Assembly (NCBI GenBank): GCA_902464495.1
Contig: CABQJK010000008.1
Coordinates: 1 to 64,000, forward strand
Reading direction: 5' to 3'
Length of the DNA: 64,000 nucleotides
DNA from: an uncultured Collinsella sp.
Lineage (GTDB): Bacteria > Actinomycetota > Coriobacteriia > Coriobacteriales > Coriobacteriaceae
The notes under the pieces were generated by a model. That model did not search any database and was not told where the DNA came from. It saw only the letters and a list, made by a program, of their open reading frames with translations. Numbering within the stretch: position 1 is the stretch's first letter; every line of letters starts with the position of its first letter. The position numbers were made by a program, and so were the translations under genes. This document shows, one piece after another, positions 50,186 to 58,794 of the stretch.

Positions 50186-51253
50186 ATGCGCGACAAGCTC
50201 GAAAAGATTATCAAGGCCTACGAGGAGCTCGAGAAGAAGCTTTCCGACCCGGCCGTCGCCTCCGATATCAAGGAGTTCACGCGTCTCAACAAGGAGTACG
50301 CGCACCAGTCCGACCTCATCGCCGCTTCGCGTGAGTACATCGGCGCGCTCGATGACATCGAGGCCGCCAAGGAGATGCTCCACGATACCACCGATGCCGA
50401 TGAGAAGGAGATACTCCAGATGGACATCTCCGAAAACGAGGCCAAGCTTCCCCAGCTCGAGGAAGACATCAAGTACATGCTCATCCCGAGCGACCCCAAC
50501 GACGACAAGAACACCATCGTCGAGATCCGCTCCGCCGCCGGTGGCGACGAGGCGGCCATCTTTGCCGGCGACCTGTACAAGATGTATCAGCGCTTCTGCG
50601 AGTCGCGCGGCTGGAAGACCACCGTGCTCGACTCCAGCCCCAGCGAGGCCGGTGGCTTTAAGTCCATCGAGTTCAAGGTCGAGGGCGACCGCGTCTACTC
50701 CGTCATGAAGTTCGAGTCCGGCGTGCACCGTGTCCAGCGCGTCCCCAAGACCGAGTCCCAGGGTCGCATCCAGACCTCCACGGCAACCGTCGCCGTGCTT
50801 CCCGAGGCCGAGGAGATCGACGTTCAGATCAACCAGTCCGACCTGCGCATCGATACCTACTGCGCCTCCGGCCCTGGCGGTCAGTGCGTTAACACCACCT
50901 ACTCCGCCGTGCGCATCACCCACCTGCCCACCAACACCGTGGTGCAGTCGCAGGAGCAGCGTTCCCAGATCCAGAACCGCGAGGTCTGCATGCAGATGCT
51001 GCGCGCTCGTCTGTACGAGATGGAGCTCGAGAAGCAGCAGGCAGAGCTCGGTGCCGAGCGCCAGAGCCAGATCGGCCACGGCAACCGTTCCGAGAAGATC
51101 CGTACCTACAACCAGCCCCAGGACCGCGTGACCGATCACCGCATCGGCTTCAACTCCACCTACAACGGCGTCCTTCTGGGCGACCAGCTCGGCACCGTCA
51201 TCGAGGCACTCGCCGCCGCCGAGCGAGCCGAGAAGCTGGCACAAGCAGTTTAA
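50186..51253 (+). CDS. prfA: Peptide chain release factor 1
   Basis: The 355-residue protein is a standard RF1. GPGGQCVNT places the GGQ catalytic loop at residues 231-233, and PKT in RVPKTESQGR is the PxT stop-codon recognition motif of RF1 (UAA/UAG) rather than the SPF of RF2. It releases the finished peptide at the ribosome. AAAGGAG stands before the ATG. prmC, whose product methylates the GGQ glutamine, follows after a repeat-rich 641-base gap. Confidence 0.97.
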   Translation: MRDKLEKIIKAYEELEKKLSDPAVASDIKEFTRLNKEYAHQSDLIAASREYIGALDDIEAAKEMLHDTTDADEKEILQMDISENEAKLPQLEEDIKYMLIPSDPNDDKNTIVEIRSAAGGDEAAIFAGDLYKMYQRFCESRGWKTTVLDSSPSEAGGFKSIEFKVEGDRVYSVMKFESGVHRVQRVPKTESQGRIQTSTATVAVLPEAEEIDVQINQSDLRIDTYCASGPGGQCVNTTYSAVRITHLPTNTVVQSQEQRSQIQNREVCMQMLRARLYEMELEKQQAELGAERQSQIGHGNRSEKIRTYNQPQDRVTDHRIGFNSTYNGVLLGDQLGTVIEALAAAERAEKLAQAV

Positions 51254-51318
51254 GTTACGGCGTTTTACCAAACGCCGTAACGGCTCGACGCTGCAAACGC
51301 CCCTAAGCGGCAATCTGA
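51253..51318. repeat. Hairpin-plus-box repeat, copy 2
   Basis: GTTACGGCGTTT-TACC-AAACGCCGTAAC (51254-51281) is followed by GGCTCGACGCTGCAAACGC and AAGCGGCAATCTGA. It starts at the last base of the prfA stop and matches 37071-37136 in about 63 of 66 positions. It may form the prfA transcript end. Confidence 0.75.
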
Positions 51319-51392
51319 CGTTCAATCGTCGGTCGCGTACCAAAGTACGCTTCCCTCCTCTTTCACGTCACCTTGCTCGCTTAGGGGCGTTT
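51295..51392. repeat. Inverted repeat, 15-bp perfect arms, in the prfA-prmC gap
   Basis: AAACGCCCCTAAGCG (51295-51309) pairs with 51378-51392. The loop holds a smaller hairpin, GCGTAC-CAAA-GTACGC. The left arm overlaps the box part of the neighbouring repeat. Confidence 0.75.
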
Positions 51393-51423
51393 TCGCTGAC
51401 TTATGCTCAACCTGCGGCGGGGC

Positions 51424-51504
51424 ACTCATTGGGGACAGACTTAAATGAGTAGTCATTGGGGCGTTCTTAAACGACTGGTCGAATAAGAACGTCCCCAATG
51501 ACTA
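51424..51504. repeat. CATTGGGGAC-type inverted repeats
   Basis: TAGTCATTGGGGCGTTCTTA (51450-51469) pairs with 51484-51504 with a single bulged base. A shorter related hairpin, ACTCATT/AATGAGT (51424-51450), precedes it and shares CATTGGGG. The remaining stretch 51505-51894 is less GC-rich and shows no supported gene. Confidence 0.75.
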
Positions 51505-51894
51505 GGTTGGGTATATTGCTTTGAGATGTTATTCAATCGGCTTTGATAACCATTAAGCTATTTACCTGCTCAAAGCGCTGAACGACACCATCTGCAATTG
51601 AAAATATTGCTCGAAAAATCGTCCAAGAAGTCGCGGGGCCATTTTTGGTGCGTCGCGCGTCAAGTGATGTGGCAAGTTCTTGGTTAGATATTGGTCAGTT
51701 TTGGGGCAACCTTGCCAAAAGCTTGACGAATGCAAATCTAGACGTCGGCGAATGAACACTTTGAGCGAGCCCGGTGCAAAATTCTGGGCTGATTCTCGAT
51801 AATCGCCTTCAATCGTCCCTTGCCAAGCGCTGGCCTCGCTTACAATCTGCTCCGACATTCGCGCGCCGCCCGGCGCTTAAGAGGGGAGGGCCCC

Positions 51895-53145
51895 ATGGCA
51901 AACGAGATCTGGACCATCAAGCGTTGTCTCGAGTGGACCAAGGAGTACCTGGCCGAGCGCGGCGAGGAGCACCCCCGTCTTTCTGCCGAGTGGCTGCTGT
52001 GCGCTGCCACGGGTTTGGCGCGCATTGACCTATATATGCGCATGGACGAGACGCTTAACGCGGCCCAGCTCGAGACCATGCATGCGGCCGTCGTTCGTCG
52101 CGCCAAAGGCGAGCCGCTGCAGTACATCACCGGCAGCACGCAGTTTCGTATGATTGACGTCGCGTGCGCTCCCGGTGTGCTCATTCCGCGCCCCGAAACC
52201 GAGATGCTCGTCGAGGAAGTCCTCAATTATCTGGATGCCGAGGTGCTGAGCCCCGAGGCTGCTGCCCGTCAGCGTGTTGAGCTGCCTTGGAACGATGAGG
52301 TCGAGGAGGCACGCAAGGCCGAGGCCGCGCTGGCAGACGAACGGGCGACTGCCGAGCGCCGTGCCGCTAATCTGACGGCTGCCGATGAGGCGGCGCTAGG
52401 CGGCGACGTACTGGGCAGCCGTGCCTATGCCGAGGAACTGGCCGATCGCGAGGCCGAGGAAGCCGCCGCGCAGGCAGCAGAAGCCGAAGCCGCGGAAGCC
52501 GCCGAGTCCGAGCTCGACGAATACGGCGTCGCCATCGAGGGTGCCGACCAGGAGACGGCTTTAGCTCAGGATACCGCTGCGCCTGCCCCAGCCGAGCCCT
52601 GCACTGCCCGCGTTCTCGAGGTCGGCTGCGGCACGGGCTGCATTTCGCTCTCCCTTGCCTGGGAGCGCCGCGGCCACGTTACCTGCACCGCCACCGATAT
52701 CGAGTCGCGCGCCATCGATCTGGCCACCAAAAACCGCGACACCCTCGGCCTCACGGCAGATGAGGTTGCCTTTAGCCTCACAAACCTGGTGAGCTCCATT
52801 CCCCGCGAAGAGTGGGGCACCTTTGACGTACTCGTCTCCAACCCGCCCTACATCCCCACCGATGTCATGCGCTCGCTGCCGCATGAGGTCAAGGACTTTG
52901 AGCCCGATCTGGCGCTCGAGGGCGGTGCCGACGGTCTCGATATCTTCCGCCGCCTGCTCAACGCGGCGCCCTACATGCTGCGTGCCGGCGGCCTGTTTGC
53001 CTGCGAGCTCTACGAGGGCGCGCTCGACGCCGCGGCCGAGCTCTGTCGTCAAGCAGGCCTTTCGGACGTGTGTATCGTCCATGACCTCACCGATCGCCCC
53101 CGCATTGTCCGAGCCATCGTCACCGAGCCCAAGCAACGCCAGTAA
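51895..53145 (+). CDS. prmC: Release factor glutamine methyltransferase PrmC with a long insertion
   Basis: The 416-residue protein has the PrmC N-terminal helical domain (residues 1-115, PLQYITGSTQF, VLIPRPETEMLVEEVL) and the SAM methyltransferase domain (VLEVGCGTG at 240-248, catalytic NPPY at 316-319). Between them, residues about 117-236 are an Ala/Glu-rich, probably helical or disordered stretch absent from the usual 280-290 residue enzyme. PrmC methylates the GGQ glutamine of release factors. GGGAGG stands before ATG 51895. Being just downstream of prfA supports the assignment. Confidence 0.93.
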   Translation: MANEIWTIKRCLEWTKEYLAERGEEHPRLSAEWLLCAATGLARIDLYMRMDETLNAAQLETMHAAVVRRAKGEPLQYITGSTQFRMIDVACAPGVLIPRPETEMLVEEVLNYLDAEVLSPEAAARQRVELPWNDEVEEARKAEAALADERATAERRAANLTAADEAALGGDVLGSRAYAEELADREAEEAAAQAAEAEAAEAAESELDEYGVAIEGADQETALAQDTAAPAPAEPCTARVLEVGCGTGCISLSLAWERRGHVTCTATDIESRAIDLATKNRDTLGLTADEVAFSLTNLVSSIPREEWGTFDVLVSNPPYIPTDVMRSLPHEVKDFEPDLALEGGADGLDIFRRLLNAAPYMLRAGGLFACELYEGALDAAAELCRQAGLSDVCIVHDLTDRPRIVRAIVTEPKQRQ

Positions 53146-53159
53146 TATTTATTAACTGG

Positions 53160-53188
53160 TTAGCAAAAATTATAAAGTAGTTTATAAT
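53160..53188 (+). promoter_or_regulatory. hicAB promoter with palindromic operator
   Basis: TTAGCA (53160-53165) and a perfect TATAAT (53183-53188) are 17 bases apart. ATTATAAA-GTAG-TTTATAAT (53169-53188) is a perfect 8-bp inverted repeat that covers the -10. Binding by HicB, alone or with HicA, would block the promoter. The patch is strikingly AT-rich for this genome. Confidence 0.8.
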
Positions 53189-53213
53189 TAGGACGGCTGA
53201 AAGAGGTCGGCCC

Positions 53214-53399
53214 ATGCAACCTCCTACCTTTCGGGAAATCATTGCCCTACTCAAGCACGATGGATTCGTGAAGGTCGCGCAAGTCGGTAGTCATGCTAAG
53301 TATGTTTCTGGTGACCGCGTTGTCACCGTGAACGGCTCTGGTGGTGATCGACCAAAGAAGGGCACGTGGGCAAGTATTCGTCGCCAAGCTGGATGGTAG
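53214..53399 (+). CDS. hicA: HicA-family mRNA interferase toxin
   Basis: A 61-residue HicA: TFREIIALLKHDGF forms the first helix, GSHAKYV has the catalytic His of the dsRBD-like fold, and the protein ends KKGTWASIRRQAGW as in the family. HicA cleaves mRNA in stressed cells. AGAGG precedes the ATG. The antitoxin gene starts 11 bases downstream, giving the toxin-first order usual for hicAB. Confidence 0.9.
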   Translation: MQPPTFREIIALLKHDGFVKVAQVGSHAKYVSGDRVVTVNGSGGDRPKKGTWASIRRQAGW

Positions 53400-53410
53400 T
53401 TGGAGGCAAA

Positions 53411-53857
53411 ATGAGGCAGCGATTTACCTATGACTGCGTTCTCATAAAAGAAGACGATGGTTACTGCGCTAGCTTCCCGCAGATTCCCGGCGCCTTTGCC
53501 GATGGCGATACGCGCGAAGAAGCGATTGCCCATGCCACCGAGGCACTGATGGCGTTTTTGGCCGACGACCTCAACAACGGTTTGACTCCGGCGGGGTACG
53601 AACGCTCGGCCGAGGTCGTGGCCCTTTCAGTCGAAATCGACCACGAGGACGCTCGGGAAGCGGCGTGCCGAACATTTAAAGACGCAGCGCTGGACCTCAA
53701 AGTCTCCGCTCCGCGGATTACCGCGCTGGTCAAAGCCGGAAAGCTCGATGTTGAACTCGTCGACGGCCGTCGGATGATAACGATAGACAGCATCGAGCGC
53801 TACGCCGCCCAAGAACGCCACGCCGGCAGGCCAAAGAAGTTCGTCGCAGTCCAATAA
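53411..53857 (+). CDS. hicB: HicB-family antitoxin with DNA-binding tail
   Basis: A 148-residue antitoxin. The N-terminal RNase-H-like domain carries the family hallmark GYCASFPQIPGAFADGDTREEA (quoted in part) and a helical second part. The C-terminal 50 residues look like a DNA-binding module (APRITALVKAGKLDVELVDGRRMITIDSIERY, quoted in part) that could bind the upstream palindrome. TTGGAGG precedes ATG 53411; the longer upstream frame overlaps hicA and is rejected. It neutralises HicA. Confidence 0.9.
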   Translation: MRQRFTYDCVLIKEDDGYCASFPQIPGAFADGDTREEAIAHATEALMAFLADDLNNGLTPAGYERSAEVVALSVEIDHEDAREAACRTFKDAALDLKVSAPRITALVKAGKLDVELVDGRRMITIDSIERYAAQERHAGRPKKFVAVQ

Positions 53858-53991
53858 CCCCCTCACTTTCACCGACTACTAGAGCCGCTCACCAAACCAA
53901 CATGCGCTCTGGGCAAATAGGTTGAACGTTTCGTGCGAGAATGCCCCACAGTAAACAAACTTGCACCAGAGCGTAAGGGGCTGGCATACAC

Positions 53992-54735
53992 ATGCAGACG
54001 GTCTATCGGGTATACAAGGGAACGCGCGAGCCGCATCGGCTTGCCATCGAGCGCACGGCCGAGGTGCTCGGCCGCGGCGGCCTGGCTTTGATCCCGACCG
54101 AGACCGTCTACGGTGTCGCCGTGGCAGTCAACGCCTTCTCGGACGCCGTGCCCCAAGATACAAGCGAATTCCCATCGTGGCCGCGCGATCCGCAGGCTGC
54201 CGTCAATGGCGCCGCAGTTCCTGCGCTCGGCACCGGCTATCGCCGTATCTTCACTCTCAAGCAACGTGAACTCACGCAAACCGTCGCTTGGCTGGTCGAT
54301 GGCGTCGAAGCACTCGACCGCTATGGCGTGGATATCCCGGAAGATGCCCGCATACTCGCGCGACGATGCTGGCCGGGAGCCCTGACTATCGTGGTCAAGG
54401 CAGCCCCCTGCGTGCCGACCTTTATGCGCGCTGCCGACGACACGGTGGCACTTCGCGCTTCGGCCTCGCCCGTGGTGCAGGCGCTCATTCGCGCCTGTGG
54501 CAGCCCCCTTGCCTGCACCAGCGCCAACACGCATGGCGCGCCCGCGCCGGCAAGTTTTATCACGGTGGAGGGTCGCATCCTGGAGGGGGTCGATGTTGCC
54601 GTCGACGCCGGTGAGACCCCGTGTCGCGACGCCTCGACCATCGTGTCGTTTCAGCACGGCGAGCTCCAGATCCTGCGCCAAGGCGCACTTCCCGCATCAG
54701 AGATCGAACGGGTCCTGTCCGACCCGATGCAATAG
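53992..54735 (+). CDS. Sua5/YciO/YrdC protein (threonylcarbamoyl-AMP synthase)
   Basis: A 247-residue YrdC-domain protein: IPTETVYGV, WPGALTIVVKA and SPLACTSANTHGAPAP match the nucleotide and threonine-binding strands of TsaC/Sua5, which makes threonylcarbamoyl-AMP for the t6A37 modification of tRNA. An insertion of about 30 residues after the first motif (DAVPQDTSEFPSWPRD) replaces part of the usual KxRP loop, so the conserved Lys/Arg are not obvious. It could be a YciO-like paralogue. The glycerol kinase gene starts 13 bases after it. Confidence 0.82.
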   Translation: MQTVYRVYKGTREPHRLAIERTAEVLGRGGLALIPTETVYGVAVAVNAFSDAVPQDTSEFPSWPRDPQAAVNGAAVPALGTGYRRIFTLKQRELTQTVAWLVDGVEALDRYGVDIPEDARILARRCWPGALTIVVKAAPCVPTFMRAADDTVALRASASPVVQALIRACGSPLACTSANTHGAPAPASFITVEGRILEGVDVAVDAGETPCRDASTIVSFQHGELQILRQGALPASEIERVLSDPMQ

Positions 54736-54748
54736 AAAGGTTTAAGCG

Positions 54749-56290
54749 ATGTCGTTGAATCTGGGCAGCCTGGGCATGGAAGATGCCTCGTTTGACTTTG
54801 GCGGTTCCTACATCATGGCGCTCGACTGCGGCACCACCTCGGTACTTGCGACCATCGTCGACGAGTACGGATGCATCGTCGCGCAGGCACGTCGCAGCGT
54901 CAAAACCAGCTTCCCGCGTCCCGGCTGGGTGGAGCAAGACCCCATGGCGGTCCTTGCCAGCCAGATCGCGGTCATGATGGAAGTCCAGTTTAAGAGCGGT
55001 ATCCACTCCGACCGCATTGCCGCCATCGGCATCTCCAACCAGCGCGAGACCACGGTGGTCTGGGACCGCGTGAGCGGTCAGCCGATCTATAACGCCATCG
55101 TATGGCAGTGCCGCCGTACCGCACCTCTGATCGACGAGCTTGTCGAGCAGGGCGCAGAAGGGCTGGTGCGCTCCCGCACGGGACTCACGCTCGACCCGTA
55201 TTTCTCGGCCTCCAAGGTGCAGTGGATTCTCGACAACGTCGACGGCGCACGCGAAAGCGCGGCGGCGGGCGACCTCATGTTTGGCACCATCGACACCTGG
55301 CTCATCTACAACCTCACCGGCGGCCAGGTCTTTGCCACCGACTACACCAATGCCAGCCGCACGGCACTCTTTAATATCCATACGCTCGATTGGGACGATG
55401 ACCTGCTGGCACTCTTTGACGTTCCACGTTCCATGATGCCCGAGGTTCGCTGGAGCTCGGGCGACTACGGCCGCGTCGCGAGCGACATCATGACCAACAT
55501 GCCGCCCATCATGGGCGTGGCGGGTGACCAACAGGCGTCGCTGTTCGGCCACTGCTGTTTCCGTCCCGGCCAGACCAAAAACACCTATGGCACGGGTTGC
55601 TTTATGCTCATGAACACCGGCGACGAGATCGTCGAATCCAAGAATGGCCTGGTCTCCACCATCGGTATCGCTGCGGACGGCAAAGTCAGCTATGCGCTCG
55701 AGGGCTCTATTTTTGCCGCCGGCTCAACGATGAACTGGCTTCGCAACAACATGGGCATCATCTCGAGCGTGAGCGAGTCGGCACAACTCGCCGCTTCGAT
55801 TAGCGACAACGAGGGCTGCTACTTCGTTCCCGCCTTTGCGGGTTTGGGTGCTCCCTGGTGGGACCCGCATGCTCGCGGTATCGTGTGCGGTCTGACCGGC
55901 GCCTCGAGCCGTGCGACCATCGTACGTGCCGCCTGCGAATCCATGGCATATCAGAGCTACGACGTGCTGCGCGCCATGGAGCAGGACGTGGGGCTTTCGA
56001 TTGAGCGCCTGTCTGTCGATGGCGGTGCCTCGCGCAACGAGTTCATCATGCAATTCCAGGCCGACCTGCTGGATATCCCCGTGCTGCAATGCGAGACGGT
56101 GGAGACCACGGCAATTGGTGCCGCGTACTTGGCGGGTCTTGCCGTCGGCTATTGGGAAGACCTGGAAGAGCTGGAGCAAAATGCCCAGATCGTTAGGACC
56201 TTCCTTCCCCACATGTCCGCCGAGCGCCGCGAGCAAAACCTTGCGGGCTGGCGTGATGCAGTCAAGCGTTCGCTCAGTACCGCACAGTAG
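54749..56290 (+). CDS. glpK: Glycerol kinase
   Basis: A 513-residue FGGY-family kinase matching GlpK: ALDCGTTSVLATIVDE (phosphate loop), GWVEQDP, SNQRETTVVWDR and NAIVWQCRRT (glycerol contacts), DTWLIYNLTGG and YGTGCFMLMNTG (FGGY signature 1). AGAAAGG precedes the ATG by a few bases. It phosphorylates glycerol to glycerol 3-phosphate. The first 20 residues are an extra lead before the conserved core. No glpF or glpD is close. It may be cotranscribed with the YrdC gene upstream. Confidence 0.92.
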   Translation: MSLNLGSLGMEDASFDFGGSYIMALDCGTTSVLATIVDEYGCIVAQARRSVKTSFPRPGWVEQDPMAVLASQIAVMMEVQFKSGIHSDRIAAIGISNQRETTVVWDRVSGQPIYNAIVWQCRRTAPLIDELVEQGAEGLVRSRTGLTLDPYFSASKVQWILDNVDGARESAAAGDLMFGTIDTWLIYNLTGGQVFATDYTNASRTALFNIHTLDWDDDLLALFDVPRSMMPEVRWSSGDYGRVASDIMTNMPPIMGVAGDQQASLFGHCCFRPGQTKNTYGTGCFMLMNTGDEIVESKNGLVSTIGIAADGKVSYALEGSIFAAGSTMNWLRNNMGIISSVSESAQLAASISDNEGCYFVPAFAGLGAPWWDPHARGIVCGLTGASSRATIVRAACESMAYQSYDVLRAMEQDVGLSIERLSVDGGASRNEFIMQFQADLLDIPVLQCETVETTAIGAAYLAGLAVGYWEDLEELEQNAQIVRTFLPHMSAERREQNLAGWRDAVKRSLSTAQ

Positions 56291-56413
56291 GGCCGCGGTG
56301 GGCTGCTCGATGCAACAAACCGCTAAACTAATGTATGGCGTGCGGTGGCGACATTGCTGCGCGCCTTGTCAGCAAGGCCGTTTTGCGGCCGCAACGAAAG
56401 GGGCAATCAATCC

Positions 56414-57061
56414 ATGACCGTCACCTACGATGCGTCCCGTGTGACGCTTGTCGATCACCCGCTCGTCCAGCACAAGCTGTCGATCCTGCGCGACAAAAAC
56501 ACCGGCACCAACCAGTTCCGCCAGCTCGTGCGCGAGCTCGCGCTTTTTGACGGCTACGAGGCCATGCGCGACCTGCCTATGGAAGACGTCGAGGTCGAGA
56601 CCCCCATCACTACCGCCACGTTCAAACAGCTTGCCGGCAAGAAACTCGCCATCGTGCCCATCCTGCGTGCGGGCCTTGGCATGGTCGACGGCATCCTCGA
56701 CCTGGTGCCCTCCGCTCGCGTGGGCCACATCGGCATGGAGCGCGACGAGGTCACCCACGAGCCGCACGAGTATTACTGCAAGATGCCCAAGGATATCGAC
56801 CAGCGCATCTGCCTGGTCGTCGACCCCATGCTTGCCACGGGCGGTTCGGCCGAGATGGCCATCAGCTACCTGCGCGAGCGCGGTGTCAAGGACATCCGCA
56901 TGCTGTGCATCGTGGCGGCCCCCGAGGGTCTCAAATCACTGACCGAAAAGGACCCCGACGTACATATTTATACGTGCGCCATCGATGACCATCTCAACGA
57001 GGCCGCCTACATCGTTCCCGGCCTGGGCGACGCCGGCGACCGCATCTACGGCACGCTCTAG
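56414..57061 (+). CDS. upp: Uracil phosphoribosyltransferase
   Basis: A 215-residue UPRTase. VPILRAGLGMVDGI, VVDPMLATGGSAEMAI (PRPP loop) and the C-terminal YIVPGLGDAGDRIYGT are diagnostic. It converts uracil and PRPP to UMP in pyrimidine salvage. ATG 56414 with AAAGGGG upstream matches the usual start; the upstream extension is noncoding. It is followed by the 280-base leader of the atp operon; in many bacteria upp is found near atp. Confidence 0.97.
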   Translation: MTVTYDASRVTLVDHPLVQHKLSILRDKNTGTNQFRQLVRELALFDGYEAMRDLPMEDVEVETPITTATFKQLAGKKLAIVPILRAGLGMVDGILDLVPSARVGHIGMERDEVTHEPHEYYCKMPKDIDQRICLVVDPMLATGGSAEMAISYLRERGVKDIRMLCIVAAPEGLKSLTEKDPDVHIYTCAIDDHLNEAAYIVPGLGDAGDRIYGTL

Positions 57062-57102
57062 TCGCTGGGCTAAACGGCCGCGGCTGCAAATACGAAGAAA
57101 CG

Positions 57103-57137
57103 GTGCGCGCGGACGAACAAAAGGCGACCGCGCGCAC
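57103..57137. repeat. GC-rich hairpin after upp
   Basis: GTGCGCGCGG (57103-57112) pairs with CCGCGCGCAC (57128-57137). No U-tract follows on the plus strand, so it is a weak terminator candidate between upp and the atp operon. Confidence 0.5.
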
Positions 57138-57252
57138 TCCTGTTAACGGACGTTTTGCCCTGCAGGGTTCGAGAAAAACGTATTACCGTACCTGCGGCAT
57201 AAAGAAGGTCTTAAGAAAACGAACAGGTGCGTATTAACCGATGCTTTTTCGG

Positions 57253-57280
57253 TTGTACTTTAGCGATTGGCTCGTACAAT
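57253..57280 (+). promoter_or_regulatory. Possible promoter of the atp operon
   Basis: TACAAT (57275-57280) has a good -10 form; TTGTAC (57253-57258) 16 bases upstream is a weak -35. A start near 57287 would give a 55-base leader before the first gene of the operon. Confidence 0.45.
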
Positions 57281-57341
57281 AGTCACCAATGTTTGGCGGG
57301 AACTGTTCTGTGAAGCGTTAAAAAGGAAAGTGAGGACGCCA

Positions 57342-57653
57342 GTGTTTCAGATAGCCGATCTGCTCGCTATCGTTGCAGGCGCCATCGCGGGCGCAATTGC
57401 CTTCCTTCCCTTTGTCTTTACGCTCAAGCCGGTTCTTGACGATAAGCAGAATGCGGACATGCTCAAGGGTATGGTGAGTCTGGCGGTCTCGGCAATCGCT
57501 CTGCTCGTCTTTACCTTGGTTGTGTTTGTGTTGTTCGGAGAGGCATTTCGCATGTTCCTCCTGGGCGAGGCGATCGGCTTCGTGGCCTTTATGGCCGCCT
57601 GCGCGGTTCGCGTCGCCAAGGCGCTGCGAGATCCTCATGAGGTCGAAAGGTAA
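57342..57653 (+). CDS. Small membrane protein at the head of the atp operon (AtpI-like position)
   Basis: A 103-residue protein with three hydrophobic segments (LLAIVAGAIAGAIAFLPFVF, in part; VSLAVSAIALLVFTLVVFVLF; FLLGEAIGFVAFMAACAV) and a charged C-terminus. GTG 57342 has GAGG six bases upstream; the longer frame is not supported. Its stop lies three bases before atpB. Its place is that of atpI, an assembly factor for the c-ring, and size and topology fit loosely, but sequence similarity to AtpI is weak, so no symbol is given. Confidence 0.75.
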   Translation: MFQIADLLAIVAGAIAGAIAFLPFVFTLKPVLDDKQNADMLKGMVSLAVSAIALLVFTLVVFVLFGEAFRMFLLGEAIGFVAFMAACAVRVAKALRDPHEVER

Positions 57654-57656
57654 GTC

Positions 57657-58460
57657 GTGGAAATTTTTGAAAAGCTGCCTGATGAGATTAATCATCTGGT
57701 CAGCGAGTTCAGCTCCACCCCTGTCGTGGGCGATCTGAGCTGCGGCATCACGCAGTACTCGTTTTGGCTGATCGTCTCCACGATCGTGCTCCTGATCGTC
57801 CTGGCCGTGTTCAAGAAGAAGCAAACCCTGGTTCCCAAGGGCTTCTTCGTCAACGGTTTCGAGTACATCATCGAGTACGTCGAGAACGATATCGGCAAGG
57901 GTGTCGTGGGTGAGAACTGGAAGAAGCACTTCCCGTTCCTGTGCTCGCTTTTCCTGTTCATCCTGATCAATAACATGATCGGCCTGATCCCGGGAATGAA
58001 GCCCGGCACCGGCGCGATCGGCTCCACCGCCGCGCTCGCCATCTTCGCCTTCGTGTACTTCATCTACTACGGATGCAAGGCCCACGGCGTGATCGGCTAC
58101 ATCAAGAGTCTCGCCCCGCAGGGCGTGAGCTTCCCGATGAACGTGCTCGTGTGGGTTGTCGAGCTCTTCTCGACCTTCCTGCGCCTCATCACGCTCGCCG
58201 TCCGTCTGTTCTGCAACATGTTCGCAGGACACGTGGTCATGGGCTCGTTCGCCATCATGGCGAGCATGTTCATGCAGCCGCTGCTTCAGCAGGTTTCCGC
58301 GGCCCACGCCGTCGGCGCCCTGCCTTCGCTGGCCTGGCTTGCCATCCTCATCCTGATCTATGCGATCGAGCTTGTGGTCGGCGCCATCCAGGCTTACGTC
58401 TTCACGGTCCTTACCGCCGTGTATGTCTCCGAGGCAGAGGAGGTCGCGGAGGAGGAGTAG
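57657..58460 (+). CDS. atpB: ATP synthase Fo subunit a
   Basis: The 267-residue subunit a has five to six membrane helices. The essential Arg lies in LAVRLFCNMFAGHVVMG, and the C-terminal helix carries ELVVGAIQAYVFTVLTAVY, with the conserved Gln-Ala-Tyr-Val-Phe. It forms the proton half-channels against the c-ring. The GTG start follows AAAGG by six bases. E. coli has Glu where the motif here has His (AGH), a common variant in other phyla. Confidence 0.95.
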   Translation: MEIFEKLPDEINHLVSEFSSTPVVGDLSCGITQYSFWLIVSTIVLLIVLAVFKKKQTLVPKGFFVNGFEYIIEYVENDIGKGVVGENWKKHFPFLCSLFLFILINNMIGLIPGMKPGTGAIGSTAALAIFAFVYFIYYGCKAHGVIGYIKSLAPQGVSFPMNVLVWVVELFSTFLRLITLAVRLFCNMFAGHVVMGSFAIMASMFMQPLLQQVSAAHAVGALPSLAWLAILILIYAIELVVGAIQAYVFTVLTAVYVSEAEEVAEEE

Positions 58461-58584
58461 TCTTCCGTTCGCGCCTTAAAGGTAAGACAATTCGTTAAAC
58501 CGCCGGTGCCCGTACCCATGGAGCCCGGCAGTTATAAAAAGGTTATCCTGCGTGAAATAAGACACGCACGACAAAGGAGGAATC

Positions 58585-58779
58585 GTGGGAGTTATCGGTT
58601 ACGGTCTCGGTGTTATCGGCGCTGGTCTTGCTATCGGCCTGTCTGCTCTGGGTGCTACGGGTGCTATGGCCCGTCAGCCTGAGGTCCAGGGCCGCGTGTT
58701 CACCGTCTTCATCATGGGCTCCGCCTTCGGCGAGGCTCTGGCTCTGATCGGCTTCGTTGTCGCGCTGATCGTTAAATAG
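58585..58779 (+). CDS. atpE: ATP synthase Fo subunit c
   Basis: A 64-residue proteolipid: two helices with the GATGAMARQPE loop between them, and the ion-binding Glu50 in FGEALALIGF. It is shorter than the usual 70-80 because of a minimal N-terminus. The first helix lacks the Gln of sodium-type c-subunits, so proton coupling is favoured. A GTG start follows a strong AAAGGAGG, consistent with the high copy number needed for the ring. It comes after a 124-base gap from atpB. Confidence 0.95.
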   Translation: MGVIGYGLGVIGAGLAIGLSALGATGAMARQPEVQGRVFTVFIMGSAFGEALALIGFVVALIVK

Positions 58780-58794
58780 CACGGAGCGTCAAGT

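Noticed and set aside
51562..51858. 98-codon minus-strand frame in the prfA-prmC gap
   Set aside because: No ribosome site, no recognisable motif, and composition unlike neighbouring genes.
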